NCBI GenBank assembly: GCA_019637955.1
Contig: JAHBUS010000002.1
Coordinates: 310,001 to 374,000 of the forward strand
DNA: 64,000 nt
Direction of reading: 5' to 3'
Source: Pseudobdellovibrionaceae bacterium
GTDB taxonomy: Bacteria > Bdellovibrionota > Bdellovibrionia > Bdellovibrionales > Bdellovibrionaceae
Shown here: one piece after another, positions 8,192 through 17,378 of the stretch
How positions within the stretch are numbered: the first letter of the stretch is position 1
How the letters are laid out: each line of letters opens with the position of its first letter
Notes under the pieces: model-generated
What the model was told of the DNA's origin: nothing
Database searches by the model: none
The model's input: the letters and a program-made list of their open reading frames with translations, nothing else
Program-made: the position numbers and the translations under genes

Positions 8192-9040
8192 ATGCGTTTT
8201 TATGGGGGCCTTGTCATTTTCACCGCTCTTGTCAGCCTTTCGGCGCCCGCTCAGCAGCGCCGGGCGCCCCCGCGTGCGCCCGCGACGAGCGACCGCACCC
8301 TCGAGAATTTGATCCAAGACACGGTTGTGCGTGCCTGCGACCGGCTCAACACCAAGCGCAGCGCCTGCGGACAAACCCGGGCCGAAGCGCCCCGCGCCGC
8401 CCCGCTGCCCACTCCCGAGGCTCTGAAGCGCTGCGATCCCAAGCGCCAAGACCAGCCCCCCGCGCAGGCCGTGAGCAACTCCGAGAACCGTCCTTTCGAC
8501 GTGAGCGTGGTTTCGATCGAAGAGGCGAAGCAGGTGTTCGATTTTATCCGACCGCAAAAATCGCGGTACGCATTGACCGGCGCGGGCGTCGCCAATCGAG
8601 TCTGCGCTCAGCGCGCGCAGATGGTGGCCTTCGATCTTTTGGATCAATGCAAAATGAAATCGGCCAAAATTTTTGTGCAACCCTCGCGCAGCCGTTTGGC
8701 CTTGGGTCTCTGGCGCAACAGTTTAGACGTCGAAGTGAATGGTCAGTCCTATTCTTGGGACAAGTACCACGTGGCCAATGTGATCTACGTGCGCCAGGCC
8801 GATGGTCGCACCGAACCTTACGTGATCGACCCGCTCTTGCTTCAAGAAGCGGTTCCTCTCGCCACGTGGGAGAATCTCTTGAAAAAGACCGATCCTCGCG
8901 CCAGTTCTTATCTCACGAGTCCTTCGACCTACACGGCCAGCGGCATTTCGGAAGACGACCCTTCAAAGCCCATCCGAACCGGCCAAGCCGAAAGCGACTT
9001 GGCGCTGGCCCGCCGGCAGGCCCGCGAGGTTCAGCGGTAG
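8192..9040 (+). CDS. Secreted protein-glutaminase-like (Cys-His-Asp) protein
   Basis: 282 residues from ATG at 8192. The signal peptide is about residues 1-20 (hydrophobic, ending SAPAQQ), followed by a Pro/Arg/Ala-rich linker of about 80 residues. The C-terminal half shows the order Cys138 (NRVCAQRAQM), His193 (DKYHVANVIYV), Asp213 (EPYVIDPLLL). This matches the catalytic Cys-His-Asp layout and flanking text of bacterial protein-glutamine glutaminases (C-x2-RA-x-M, YHVA, IDPSL), which deamidate protein Gln side chains outside the cytoplasm. The match is from memory of the family, so the fold is probable and the substrate unknown. The longer frame (to 8090) would bury the signal peptide. Confidence 0.6.
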   Translation: MRFYGGLVIFTALVSLSAPAQQRRAPPRAPATSDRTLENLIQDTVVRACDRLNTKRSACGQTRAEAPRAAPLPTPEALKRCDPKRQDQPPAQAVSNSENRPFDVSVVSIEEAKQVFDFIRPQKSRYALTGAGVANRVCAQRAQMVAFDLLDQCKMKSAKIFVQPSRSRLALGLWRNSLDVEVNGQSYSWDKYHVANVIYVRQADGRTEPYVIDPLLLQEAVPLATWENLLKKTDPRASSYLTSPSTYTASGISEDDPSKPIRTGQAESDLALARRQAREVQR

Positions 9041-9053
9041 CGGGACTTCAAAT

Positions 9054-9746
9054 TTAAGAGCGGCGTTTGATCGGCGTCAGGCCGATGTACAAAGCGAACC
9101 CGATCGATAAGATCACCAGGCTGATCCACGATGAAACCGAGAGGCCGCCGAATTGGGCGCCGCGGAAATCGGCGCGGTAAAACTCCATCACCATACGGCC
9201 GACGCCATGCCAGATCAGCCAGAGCGAGAAAATCTTGCCCGCGGGCGGATGGGATTTTTCTTTTTTAATCAAATACAAGAATAAGAGGCCTTCGGTGATG
9301 AAGGCATAGACTTGCGTGGGGTGACGGTTCTGAATGGCCCAAGGGGCATCGCAAAAGTTGCCGTAACAGCAGCCCGCGATCAAGCACCCCAAGCGGCCAA
9401 AGGCGTACCCCAGCGCGATGATGGGTGCGAAGAAGTCGGCCCATCTCAAGAAGGGTTCGTGCTTCCAAAAAATGTAACCGGCAAAGCCCGCCATCGCCAC
9501 GAGGAAGCCGCCAAAGAAAACGAAGCCGCCCTCCCAGAACCGCAGGATTTGCATCGGATGCTCGAGGTAAAGCGACGGGTATTCGTAAACGACGTGGAAG
9601 AGCCGTCCGCCGATGAATCCACCGACCATGATGATCAGCACCAGGTTCCAGGCGGTCTTAAAGTCGACCTCATGTCGATCGATGCGAAAGTAAGCGTAAA
9701 TCACCAAAGCCGTGTAGAGCAGGCTTTGGTAAATCAGGTAGGTCAC
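9054..9746 (-). CDS. lgt: Prolipoprotein diacylglyceryl transferase
   Basis: 230 residues, a multi-pass inner-membrane enzyme that puts diacylglycerol on the lipobox Cys, the first step of lipoprotein maturation. Seen: GGRLFHVVYEYP, GGFVFFGGFL, GYAFGRLGCLIAGCCYG (the Lgt signature Arg and Gly) and RHPTQVYAF. It is somewhat shorter than typical Lgt (about 260-290) at the N-terminus. It overlaps lspA by 4 nt, so the two lipoprotein-processing enzymes are co-translated. Many genes in this window encode its substrates. Confidence 0.9.
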   Translation of the reverse strand: MTYLIYQSLLYTALVIYAYFRIDRHEVDFKTAWNLVLIIMVGGFIGGRLFHVVYEYPSLYLEHPMQILRFWEGGFVFFGGFLVAMAGFAGYIFWKHEPFLRWADFFAPIIALGYAFGRLGCLIAGCCYGNFCDAPWAIQNRHPTQVYAFITEGLLFLYLIKKEKSHPPAGKIFSLWLIWHGVGRMVMEFYRADFRGAQFGGLSVSSWISLVILSIGFALYIGLTPIKRRS

Positions 9747-10261
9747 GACCCGGCTTCCGCCGAGGGTGTTTTGTTCGACTCGCGGCGGCCCTCGATGAAC
9801 ATCAAGATCAACAGCACGATCACGCCGCCCACGATCGCCATGTCGGCGATGTTAAAGGCGGGCCAGGTGTACTGTTCTTTCCAGTGAAAATCCAAGAAGT
9901 CGATCACGTAACGAAAGCGCAGGCGGTCGATGTAGTTACCGATCGCGCCGCCAAAGACCGAAGACAAGGCGGCCACCTGCCAAGTGTCTCGGTCGTCCAC
10001 GCCGCGCAAAATAATCAAGATGATCAAAAGCGCGATGGGCGGCATGGCCAAAAAGAAAATCTCGCGGAACGCGGGATGAGTCTGCGCCAAAAACCCGAAC
10101 GCCGCACCGAAGTTGCGCACGTACGTGAGGTTGAAAAGTCCGGGGATGATCGGGGTGCTCTCGCCCAGTTGGTAGCTCATGTGAACGTACATTTTGGTCA
10201 ACTGGTCGATCGCGACGATCAAAAACGAGAACGCGAAGAGAATCAGGTAACGTTTTCTCAT
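9743..10261 (-). CDS. lspA: Lipoprotein signal peptidase (signal peptidase II)
   Basis: 172 residues with four membrane segments. An aspartyl protease that cleaves the signal peptide of diacylglyceryl-prolipoproteins. Catalytic Asp motifs: GNYIDRLRFRYVIDFLDFHW and FNIADMAIVGG. RNFGAAFG is the conserved substrate-side loop. It lies 10 nt after ileS, the classical ileS-lspA order, and overlaps lgt. Confidence 0.93.
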   Translation of the reverse strand: MRKRYLILFAFSFLIVAIDQLTKMYVHMSYQLGESTPIIPGLFNLTYVRNFGAAFGFLAQTHPAFREIFFLAMPPIALLIILIILRGVDDRDTWQVAALSSVFGGAIGNYIDRLRFRYVIDFLDFHWKEQYTWPAFNIADMAIVGGVIVLLILMFIEGRRESNKTPSAEAGS

Positions 10262-10271
10262 GCGAACACCC

Positions 10272-13061
10272 CTACGCTAAAGCCGCCACACATTTCGGGC
10301 AGATTCCGGGGAACCGAGCATCGGTCCCGATCTTGTCCGAATACGTCCAACAACGGACGCACTTTTCTCCTGCGGCTTTTTCAGCATGAACGCTCAAGGG
10401 TCCTTTGTCCAGTCTCACTTCCGACACGATCAGGAATTCGCGCAGGCCCTGGTAGTTTTTAAGAAGGTTGATGACCTCGTCATCGCCCTTGATGGTTACG
10501 CAGGCTTCCAGGCTCGCGCCGATGATTTTTTGTGCGCGCAGTTCTTCCAATTGCTTCTGGGCCAATGAACGGACCTCGAGCAATTTGTCGAAACGATCAT
10601 TCAGCGCTTTGTTCTTCCACAAAGCGGGGGCCTTCGGAAAGTCGAGCAGAAAGACGCTTTCGGCCTTGGGGCCTTTGGCGTACGAGTACACCTCTTCGGC
10701 CAAGAACGAGAGCACGGGCGCCATCATGCGCACGAGATAATCGGTCATCAAGAACAGCACGGTCTGACTCGATCGGCGCTCAATGCCGTCGGCTTTCCAG
10801 GTGTACAGGCGGTCTTTCAAGACATCCAGGTAGGTCGCCGAAAGATCGACCGTAAAGAACTGATTGAGCGCGTGATAAACTTTGTAGAACGAGTACTCGT
10901 CGTACGCGGCCGTGACATTGTCGGTGAGGGCGGCCAAGCGGCCGAGAGCCCATTGATCGATCTCGGTCATTTTTTCGTAAGGAACCTGGTCTTTCGCGGG
11001 ATCGAAATCGTTCGTCGCGCCCAGCAAGAAGCGCATCGTGTTGCGGATGCGGCGGTAGGTTTCGGTGACGCGGTCCAAGAGGTCGGGGCCGCAAGTCAGG
11101 TCCTGTCCATAATCTTCGTAGATGCACCACAGGCGCAGGATTTCGGCGCCCGATTTGTTCGACACGTCGGCCGGCTCGACCGAGTTGCCTTTAGACTTGG
11201 ACATCTTCAAGCCTTGAGCGTCGTTGACGAAGCCGTGCGTGAGCAGCGCCTTGAAAGGCGGCGCTTCGTTGGTCGCCATCGACGACAGCAGCGAGGTGTT
11301 GAACCAGCCGCGGTGTTGATCCGAGCCTTCGAGGTAAATGTCGGCCGGAACGCTCATGCCTTCGCGTTTACGCTGAACCGCCGCGTGGCACACGCCCGAG
11401 TCGAACCAAACGTCCAAGATGTCTTGTCCGTGACGGAAGCCTTCGCTGCCGAAATCGCCCTGAGGCGTGAACGCCCCGATGAAGAATTCGGGATCATGCT
11501 TGTAGTAAGCGTCGATGCCGCCTTCTTTTTCCATCACGTCCGCCACTTTCATCATGATGTCGAGGCGGGCGAGCGGCTGGCCGGTTTTTTTGCAATAAAA
11601 GATCGGAATCGGAACGCCCCAGGTGCGTTGACGGCTCAAACACCAGTCGGGACGGCCTTCCATCATCGAACGCAGACGCGCCTCGCCCCAGGCCGGGAAG
11701 AACTTGATGTCGTCCAGCGCCTTGAGCGTTTTTTGCCGGATCTGACTCTTTTCCATGTCCAGACCCAGGAACCATTGCGGGGTCGCCCGGAAGATGAGCG
11801 GTGTCTTCGAGCGCCAGCAGTGCGGGTAGCTGTGTTCGAACTCTTTGAACGAAAGCAAACGGTGGTCGCTCTTCAAACGCTCGATGATGATCGGGTTCGC
11901 TTTGAAGATGTTCACGCCTTGGTATTCGGGGACTTCGTCAGTGTACGCGCCGTTGGGCCCGACGGGGCTCAAGATCGGCAGGCCGTACTTCAAACCCACG
12001 CGGTAGTCGTCCGCGCCGTGCCCGGGAGCGGTGTGCACGCAGCCCGTACCGGCCTCGAGCGAAACGTGATCGCCAAGCATGATGAGCGAGTCGCGGTCAT
12101 AGAACGGATGGCGGGCTTTGCCCAGATCCAGGTCCGCACCTTTGAACGTCGAAACTGGCGTGAGAGTTAGGCCGGTTTCTTTTTCGACGGCCTCTTTGAG
12201 CTTGGCCGCGACGACGACGTACTCTTTGCCGCCCTCGTTTGAAGCCGTCTCGAAAACGCCGTACTCGAAGTCCGCGTTCAAGCAGACGCCCAAGTTCGCG
12301 GGCAACGTCCAAGGGGTCGTGGTCCAAATCACCATCGAAAGCGGAGCCTGGTCCGAGACCGACGCTGAGATTTTTTTGCGAGTGGCGGCATCGGTGACCG
12401 GGAACTTCACGTAGATCGAAGGACTGCGGTGCTGATGGTACTCGACTTCGGCGTCGGCCAGGGCGGTTTGCAGCGTCCAGTTCCAGTAAACGGGTTTGGT
12501 CCCCAAGTACACGACGCCCTTTTCAAACGCGCGTGCGAACTCACGCACCTCTTCGGCCTCGTAGTCGGCCGACATGGTCACGTAAGGATGGTCCCAATCC
12601 GCCAATACGCCCAAGCGCTTGAACTGCTCGCGCTGGGTGTTGATCCACTTCTGGGCCTCGAGGCGGCAGAGCATGCGGATCTCTTGATTGGTTTTTTCTT
12701 TGGCCTCTTTGCCGAGATTTTTCATCACGGCGTGTTCGATCGGAAGACCGTGACAGTCCCAACCCGGGATGAAGGGCGCGTGAAAGCCGCTCATGCTTTT
12801 ATACTTGAGGATGATGTCTTTGAGCGTTTTGTTCAGCGCGTGGCCGATGTGGATGTTGCCGTTGGCGTAAGGGGGTCCATCGGGCATGACAAAGCTTTGG
12901 CGGCCTTGGTTGCGTTTGAGCATCTTTTGGTAGATGCCGCCTTCCAACCACTTCTTGATAATTTCGGGTTCGCGAACGGGAAGGTTGCCCTTCATCGGAA
13001 AATCGGTGGTGGGGAGGCGGACGGTGCTCTTGTAATCCGGGGGTGTGCTTGTCATAGACAA
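10272..13061 (-). CDS. ileS: Isoleucyl-tRNA synthetase
   Basis: 929 residues, normal bacterial (type 1) length. Charges tRNA-Ile. Seen: PYANGNIHIGHALNKTLKD (HIGH), the editing domain with TTPWTLPANLGV, LEGSDQHRGWF, the KMSKSKGNSVEP loop, and a C-terminal zinc finger CVRCW...CPKC. It begins a minus-strand run ileS-lspA-lgt; the Pro-rich gene lies 52 nt upstream on the same strand. Either of two nearby Met codons (residue 1 or 3) could be the start. Confidence 0.97.
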   Translation of the reverse strand: MSMTSTPPDYKSTVRLPTTDFPMKGNLPVREPEIIKKWLEGGIYQKMLKRNQGRQSFVMPDGPPYANGNIHIGHALNKTLKDIILKYKSMSGFHAPFIPGWDCHGLPIEHAVMKNLGKEAKEKTNQEIRMLCRLEAQKWINTQREQFKRLGVLADWDHPYVTMSADYEAEEVREFARAFEKGVVYLGTKPVYWNWTLQTALADAEVEYHQHRSPSIYVKFPVTDAATRKKISASVSDQAPLSMVIWTTTPWTLPANLGVCLNADFEYGVFETASNEGGKEYVVVAAKLKEAVEKETGLTLTPVSTFKGADLDLGKARHPFYDRDSLIMLGDHVSLEAGTGCVHTAPGHGADDYRVGLKYGLPILSPVGPNGAYTDEVPEYQGVNIFKANPIIIERLKSDHRLLSFKEFEHSYPHCWRSKTPLIFRATPQWFLGLDMEKSQIRQKTLKALDDIKFFPAWGEARLRSMMEGRPDWCLSRQRTWGVPIPIFYCKKTGQPLARLDIMMKVADVMEKEGGIDAYYKHDPEFFIGAFTPQGDFGSEGFRHGQDILDVWFDSGVCHAAVQRKREGMSVPADIYLEGSDQHRGWFNTSLLSSMATNEAPPFKALLTHGFVNDAQGLKMSKSKGNSVEPADVSNKSGAEILRLWCIYEDYGQDLTCGPDLLDRVTETYRRIRNTMRFLLGATNDFDPAKDQVPYEKMTEIDQWALGRLAALTDNVTAAYDEYSFYKVYHALNQFFTVDLSATYLDVLKDRLYTWKADGIERRSSQTVLFLMTDYLVRMMAPVLSFLAEEVYSYAKGPKAESVFLLDFPKAPALWKNKALNDRFDKLLEVRSLAQKQLEELRAQKIIGASLEACVTIKGDDEVINLLKNYQGLREFLIVSEVRLDKGPLSVHAEKAAGEKCVRCWTYSDKIGTDARFPGICPKCVAALA

Positions 13062-13113
13062 ATAGGTGTACCCAAGCGGGATCTATTTGAAAAGGTCCAG
13101 TCCGATCAATTCT

Positions 13114-13698
13114 TTATTTATCGGCCATAAGAGATTTCAGCTTCGTATGACCGACCGAAATCAAGAGGCGCAGCGCTTCGAGTTCGCTGCTGAGATTCAT
13201 TTGATTTTTGACTTCCTGAATCATCAGCCAAGAGCGCGTGTCCAGCTCCGGAAAGAGCTGACGGCTGGCCGTGTTCGGAAGCGCAGCTTCGGTTGAGAGC
13301 GGCGTGCTCGGCGTGGGGGCGGTGTGCATACGCGTCCCGCCAGGAATGGCGGTGGAGGTGGGCGGCGGCGGCATGACAACCGTCTGCGGCTGGGGCGGCG
13401 GCGACGGAGGGGTTGCCGCTTGTGTGCGGGTGAGTGTGGGGAGAACCATGTCCATCTCGGCGCCTTCAAATTCACCGATCATGCCCGCGAGATTTTTGAG
13501 TTCCTTTTTGAAGTTCTGAATGCTCGGCCGTTCGAGAGCGCTGTCACCCTGCAGTTTCGCTTTCAAGAAAAGGCTCACGAGAATATCGGGATTGGTGGCG
13601 ATCTCTTTGATGCTTCCGTTTTGGTGCTGCAGCCACTGGTAAGCTTTGACCAGCGTCTCTTTCGTGTATGCCTGAGGGGGAAGCGGATTCATCGTCAT
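13114..13698 (-). CDS. Pro-rich protein of unknown function upstream of ileS
   Basis: 194 residues. The N-terminal 100 residues are mixed alpha (YTKETLVKAYQWLQ, LVSLFLKAKLQGD), followed by a Pro/Thr-rich linker of about 55 residues (PPSPPPQPQ, MPPPPTST) and a C-terminal alpha segment of about 45 residues (SWLMIQEVKNQMNLSSELEALRLLIS) resembling a short DNA- or protein-binding helix pair. No signal or membrane segment, so cytoplasmic. No family recognised. It probably leads the ileS-lspA-lgt transcript. Confidence 0.75.
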   Translation of the reverse strand: MTMNPLPPQAYTKETLVKAYQWLQHQNGSIKEIATNPDILVSLFLKAKLQGDSALERPSIQNFKKELKNLAGMIGEFEGAEMDMVLPTLTRTQAATPPSPPPQPQTVVMPPPPTSTAIPGGTRMHTAPTPSTPLSTEAALPNTASRQLFPELDTRSWLMIQEVKNQMNLSSELEALRLLISVGHTKLKSLMADK

Positions 13699-13765
13699 GT
13701 GAGGGGTGAAAAATTATCGACCCCCCGATGGGGTTTCAAGACAAATTCCGGAATGAACAAGCGCA

Positions 13766-13805
13766 CAAAAAAGAAGCAGGCCAAGATTCCTCTTGACCTG
13801 CTTTT
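13766..13805 (-). terminator. Intrinsic terminator after the sigma-54 activator gene
   Basis: On the minus strand AAGCAGGtCAAGA pairs with TCTTGgCCTGCTT, followed by CTTTTTTG. It ends the maturase-peptide-kinase-activator transcript about 65 nt after the activator stop and insulates the Pro-rich gene downstream. The rest of the gap 13699-13868 shows nothing else clear. Confidence 0.75.
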
Positions 13806-13868
13806 GAGTTGTACAAAAAGCGGGCAGTTCGTCGATGAGACGGGCGTGCGTCGCCGCGCGCCGGGGGA

Positions 13869-15401
13869 TTATTGTTGCGAAAAGTCTTTTGCTACAATCC
13901 CGTATTTCTCGATTTTGCGTAAGAGCGTCTTCTTCGGGATGTTCGCGTGCAGCGCCGTCTGGTTGATGCGGCCTTTGAACATCTTCAAAGCTTTCATGAT
14001 GAACTCTTTCTCGAAGGCTTCTTTCTGCGCATTGAAATCCAGCGCGCCGCCACCGAGTCCCGGCTCCATCGTTTCGGCGTCACCGAGATCATCATCGTCG
14101 GTCACGGCGTCGTCCATCTCGTCATCCATCAGCGCCCGGACCGGCAGCATGGTTGTGGCCGGAATGGAGGGACCGCCGACCGGCAGCGCGGGCGCACCGG
14201 AGAGGATTTCGGGAAGAGTCGTGCCGGTCGCGTTCAAAACCACCTCGGGGAGCGAGCTGATAGTCAGCACGTTCGAGGCTTCCATGACGAACGAATGCTC
14301 GATCACGTTTTCGAGTTCGCGGATATTGCCCGGCCAGTCGTACTTTTTCAGCACGGCCATGGCGTCGGCGCTCACCGCGGTGATGCGCTTGCCATGGCTC
14401 TGGTTGAACTTGCGGATGAACATGTTGATCAGATGATCGACGTCATCCTTGCGGTCCACCAGCGAAGGCAAGAAGATCGGAATCACGTTCAAACGGTAGA
14501 ACAAGTCTTCACGGAACGTGCCGGCTTTCATCATGTCTTCGAGCGGGCGGTTGGTCGCCGCGATGATGCGAACGTTGGTCGAAATCTCGCGGTTCGCGCC
14601 CACGGGAACAAACATCTTCTCTTGGAGCACCCGCAGCAGTTTGACCTGCATCAAAACGGGCATGTCGCCCACTTCGTCCAAGAACAGCGTGCCGCCCTCG
14701 GCGTACTGGAATTTACCGATCTTGCGTTGATCGGCGCCCGTGAACGAGCCTTTCTCGTGACCGAACAATTCGGACTCGAAAAGGTTCTCGGGAATCGCCG
14801 AGCAGTTGATCGCGACGAACTTGCCGTCTTTGCGGGCCGAGTTGAAGTGGATCGCGCGGGCGACCAGCTCTTTACCGGTCCCCGAAGCCCCGCGAATGAG
14901 CACCGGCGTGTCGACTTTCGACAAGCGGTGGATCACGTTGAACACCTTTTTCATTTGGGTGTTCTGGCCGATGAACTTGCGTCCCTCTTCCATCAGAACC
15001 GGTGCGCTGAACGCGACGTTCGAGATCAGAGTTTGCGCGGCCACTGCGCGGTCGACCAAGGCGATCAAGTCGTCGCCGTTCACGGGTTTCGAGAGGTAGT
15101 TGTAAGCGCCGTCTTTGACGGCCTGAACCGCGTGGTCGATCGAGGCGAAAGCCGTCATCATGATGACGACCGCGCCGGGATTGAATTCTTTGATTTGTTT
15201 CAAGGCTTCAAGGCCGTTCATTCGAGGCATGTCGACGTCCAAGATGGCGACGTCGAAGGCGGCCCCTTCGGCTTTGATCTTTTCAAGAGCGTTGATGCCG
15301 TCAAAAGCCTCTTCGACTTGGTAACGGCCGGTCGACGTGAGCGCGGATTTCACCGAAAGGCGCAAACCCTGATCATCATCGGCCACGAGGATACGAATCA
15401 T
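13869..15401 (-). CDS. Sigma-54-dependent response regulator (NtrC/DctD type) of the peptide operon
   Basis: 510 residues. REC domain 1-120 with acidic pocket ADDD and phospho-acceptor Asp55 (ILDVDMP); AAA+ domain about 150-385 with Walker A GASGTGKE, sigma-54-contacting loop GSFTGA (Ser in place of the second Ala of GAFTGA) and Walker B GGTLFLDEVGDM; then an acidic/Pro linker and a C-terminal Fis-type helix-turn-helix (NQTALHANIPKKTLLRKI). It activates sigma-54 promoters when phosphorylated, most likely by the CHASE2 kinase just upstream. Start chosen at ATG 15401 with GGAGG 9 nt before. Targets are unknown; a perfect inverted repeat 20 nt upstream may be its operator. Confidence 0.93.
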   Translation of the reverse strand: MIRILVADDDQGLRLSVKSALTSTGRYQVEEAFDGINALEKIKAEGAAFDVAILDVDMPRMNGLEALKQIKEFNPGAVVIMMTAFASIDHAVQAVKDGAYNYLSKPVNGDDLIALVDRAVAAQTLISNVAFSAPVLMEEGRKFIGQNTQMKKVFNVIHRLSKVDTPVLIRGASGTGKELVARAIHFNSARKDGKFVAINCSAIPENLFESELFGHEKGSFTGADQRKIGKFQYAEGGTLFLDEVGDMPVLMQVKLLRVLQEKMFVPVGANREISTNVRIIAATNRPLEDMMKAGTFREDLFYRLNVIPIFLPSLVDRKDDVDHLINMFIRKFNQSHGKRITAVSADAMAVLKKYDWPGNIRELENVIEHSFVMEASNVLTISSLPEVVLNATGTTLPEILSGAPALPVGGPSIPATTMLPVRALMDDEMDDAVTDDDDLGDAETMEPGLGGGALDFNAQKEAFEKEFIMKALKMFKGRINQTALHANIPKKTLLRKIEKYGIVAKDFSQQ

Positions 15402-15421
15402 GTGAGAACCTCCACCCATGG

Positions 15422-15442
15422 ATCGACACTAAAAATGTCGAT
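15422..15442. repeat. Perfect inverted repeat upstream of the activator gene
   Basis: ATCGACA-ctaaaaa-TGTCGAT: 7-bp arms, 7-nt A-rich centre, between the kinase stop (15489) and the activator start (15401). It could be an operator bound by the activator's dimeric helix-turn-helix (autoregulation), or an mRNA hairpin changing the kinase:regulator ratio. No T-run follows, so it is not a normal terminator. Confidence 0.4.
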
Positions 15443-15488
15443 ACCCCGCGTCATGTATCCCATATCTCTGGGAAATTCACAAGCGGGC

Positions 15489-17378
15489 TCAAACTTGCTG
15501 AAGGGGGAGATCGACGGTGAAGGTGGAGCCCTGGCCGGCCGAAGACTCCACTAAAATCGAGCCCTTATGAAGCTCGATGAAGTACTTGGCGAGATAAAGT
15601 CCAAGCCCCGAGCCTTTAATTGGTGACGATTTCGCGGCGGAGGAGCGAAAAAATTTCATGAAAATATGGGGAAGATCTTCGGCGGGAATGCCCGCGCCTT
15701 GATCGGAGACCTGAACCCGGACGAACCCGTTCATTTCTTCGGAGGTGATCAAAACCTTCGAATCCTCGGGGCTGTACTTGATCGCGTTTTCCACCAAATT
15801 CGAGAACACCTGACGGATCAGATCAGGGTCGACCTGGATCGGGAACAGGGGCTCGATCTCGGTGATGAGCTGAATGCGTTTCACCTTGGCGAGGAACTCG
15901 TGTTTGCGCACGACCTCTTCAAGAATCTCGTTGATGTCGCGGGCCTGGCAGTGCAGCTCCACGCCTTGGCTCTCGATCCGCGCGTAATTGAGAATCGAAT
16001 TGATGAAGCGCAAAAGGTCTTCGTTGCTCGAACGGATGTGATCCAGGGCTTCGCGCTGGCCATGGCTCAAGGTGACCGGGTCTTTCATGATGACTTCGGT
16101 CATGCCCTGGATGCGCGCGATCGGCGTTTTCAGGTCGTGGCTCATCATCGAGATGAAGTTGGTCTTGAGCTCTTCGACTTGACTGAGCAATCGGTTTTTT
16201 TGTTGGTACTCCCAGCTGCGGCGGTTCTCGACGATCAGGCGGTAGGGAATAAAGAAGTAGTAGCACAGAAAAATGGCCAGGTACGGATGCGCCATCGGCA
16301 GGATGATCTTGAGCGGCCAGAAGGCCACGAAACCCACCACCGTCAGGATTCCGGCCGCGATCATCAAGAGCCCCATGCCTTTGAGCGGGCGGAGCGTGAG
16401 CACGACGTGCACGGTGAAAATCGAGATGATTCCGGTGAGCAAGAGGTTCACCCAGCCCGGCGCCTCATGCGGCGCCGAATTGCGAATGAACGTGTCGAAC
16501 ATGTTCGCCTGCATCTCGGTGAGGGTCATCGCCGAGGGGTCGCGCGAGAAGGGCGTGCGCACATAGCTCTTCAGCGATTTGCCCAGATCGTCGCCGATCA
16601 GAACGAGTTTGCCTTCGAAGCGCTTGGGGTCCACGGACTGACGGATGAAGTCTTCGAATTTGGTCGTCGCGAACGAGCCATTGCGCTGAAAATCGATGAA
16701 GAGCTGATTGGTCTCGTAAACCTCGAATTTGCCCTTGAGGTTTCCAAGATCTTTGATGTCGGGATTGAACTCGGCCGCCATCTGCGCGTGTCCCAAGGGC
16801 TCGCCTTGATAATCCACCAGCACGCGCCGGGTGACGCCGTCTTTGGCGAACAAATTCAGGTCCGCGGTCTTAGGACCCGCGAGCAGCGGAACGCGGTCGA
16901 AGGGTGCCGGCAGTTTGTTCTGGCCGCTCTCGCCTTTCAAAAAAAGACGGTCGGTCATCTGGTAGCCGCGGTTTGAGTCCGCCAGCAACTGCGCCAGCTC
17001 GCGGCCCTGCTCCACGGTGCCTGACGGTGCGGCGAGGGCGCGGCCCTCCTCCTCTTCGGAGTCGCCGGCTTTGATCAATGGCGTAACGTAGATCACGGCC
17101 TTCGGGTTGTGGGCCAAGAGCGTTCGCACGACGGCGGCGTGGTCGTCGTATCCCGGAATGCGCTTAAAATGTTCGACGGTTTTTTGATCGACCATCACGA
17201 TTTCGACATCGCCCGAAACGGTCGCAAAGGGACGCAGGCGGAAGCGAAGATCGTAGAGGTAGGAGTCGAGAAAATCCAACTTGAGTTGGACGAGCAGAAA
17301 GCTAAAGGCCAGGGCGAAGGCGGCCCTGAAAATCAGGGTCGCCCAGGTTCGAGTTTTGTTCTCGGGCCCGTCGCTCAT
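15489..17378 (-). CDS. CHASE2-domain sensor histidine kinase
   Basis: 629 residues. One N-terminal membrane helix (about 13-35), a CHASE2-like extracytoplasmic sensor (about 40-305, starting SYLYDLRFRLRP and EIVMVDQKTVEHF), three more helices (about 308-390), a short coiled linker, HisKA with MMSHDLKTP (phospho-His near 415) and HATPase with NLVENAIKYS, DQGAGIPAEDL and GSGLGLYLAKYF. CHASE2 reads signals outside the inner membrane; ligands of the family are mostly unknown. Its ATG (17378) overlaps the stop of the 44-residue peptide (ATGA), so kinase synthesis depends on peptide translation. It probably phosphorylates the activator encoded next. Confidence 0.92.
   Translation of the reverse strand: MSDGPENKTRTWATLIFRAAFALAFSFLLVQLKLDFLDSYLYDLRFRLRPFATVSGDVEIVMVDQKTVEHFKRIPGYDDHAAVVRTLLAHNPKAVIYVTPLIKAGDSEEEEGRALAAPSGTVEQGRELAQLLADSNRGYQMTDRLFLKGESGQNKLPAPFDRVPLLAGPKTADLNLFAKDGVTRRVLVDYQGEPLGHAQMAAEFNPDIKDLGNLKGKFEVYETNQLFIDFQRNGSFATTKFEDFIRQSVDPKRFEGKLVLIGDDLGKSLKSYVRTPFSRDPSAMTLTEMQANMFDTFIRNSAPHEAPGWVNLLLTGIISIFTVHVVLTLRPLKGMGLLMIAAGILTVVGFVAFWPLKIILPMAHPYLAIFLCYYFFIPYRLIVENRRSWEYQQKNRLLSQVEELKTNFISMMSHDLKTPIARIQGMTEVIMKDPVTLSHGQREALDHIRSSNEDLLRFINSILNYARIESQGVELHCQARDINEILEEVVRKHEFLAKVKRIQLITEIEPLFPIQVDPDLIRQVFSNLVENAIKYSPEDSKVLITSEEMNGFVRVQVSDQGAGIPAEDLPHIFMKFFRSSAAKSSPIKGSGLGLYLAKYFIELHKGSILVESSAGQGSTFTVDLPLQQV

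Noticed and set aside
10872-12170. Long open plus-strand frame inside ileS
   Set aside because: It is antisense to IleS, which has all synthetase motifs; high G+C makes long shadow frames common.
13120-13131. GCCGATAA-type sigma-28 box on the minus strand before ileS
   Set aside because: It is the last codons of the Pro-rich protein (ending MADK) and no TAAA -35 is spaced correctly.
13947-15554. Long open plus-strand frame across the sigma-54 activator
   Set aside because: Antisense to a gene with clear REC, AAA+ and helix-turn-helix motifs; the translation shows only His/Arg-rich shadow composition.
15666-16976. Plus-strand frame of about 430 codons under the CHASE2 kinase
   Set aside because: Shadow of the kinase; no family motif or ribosome site.
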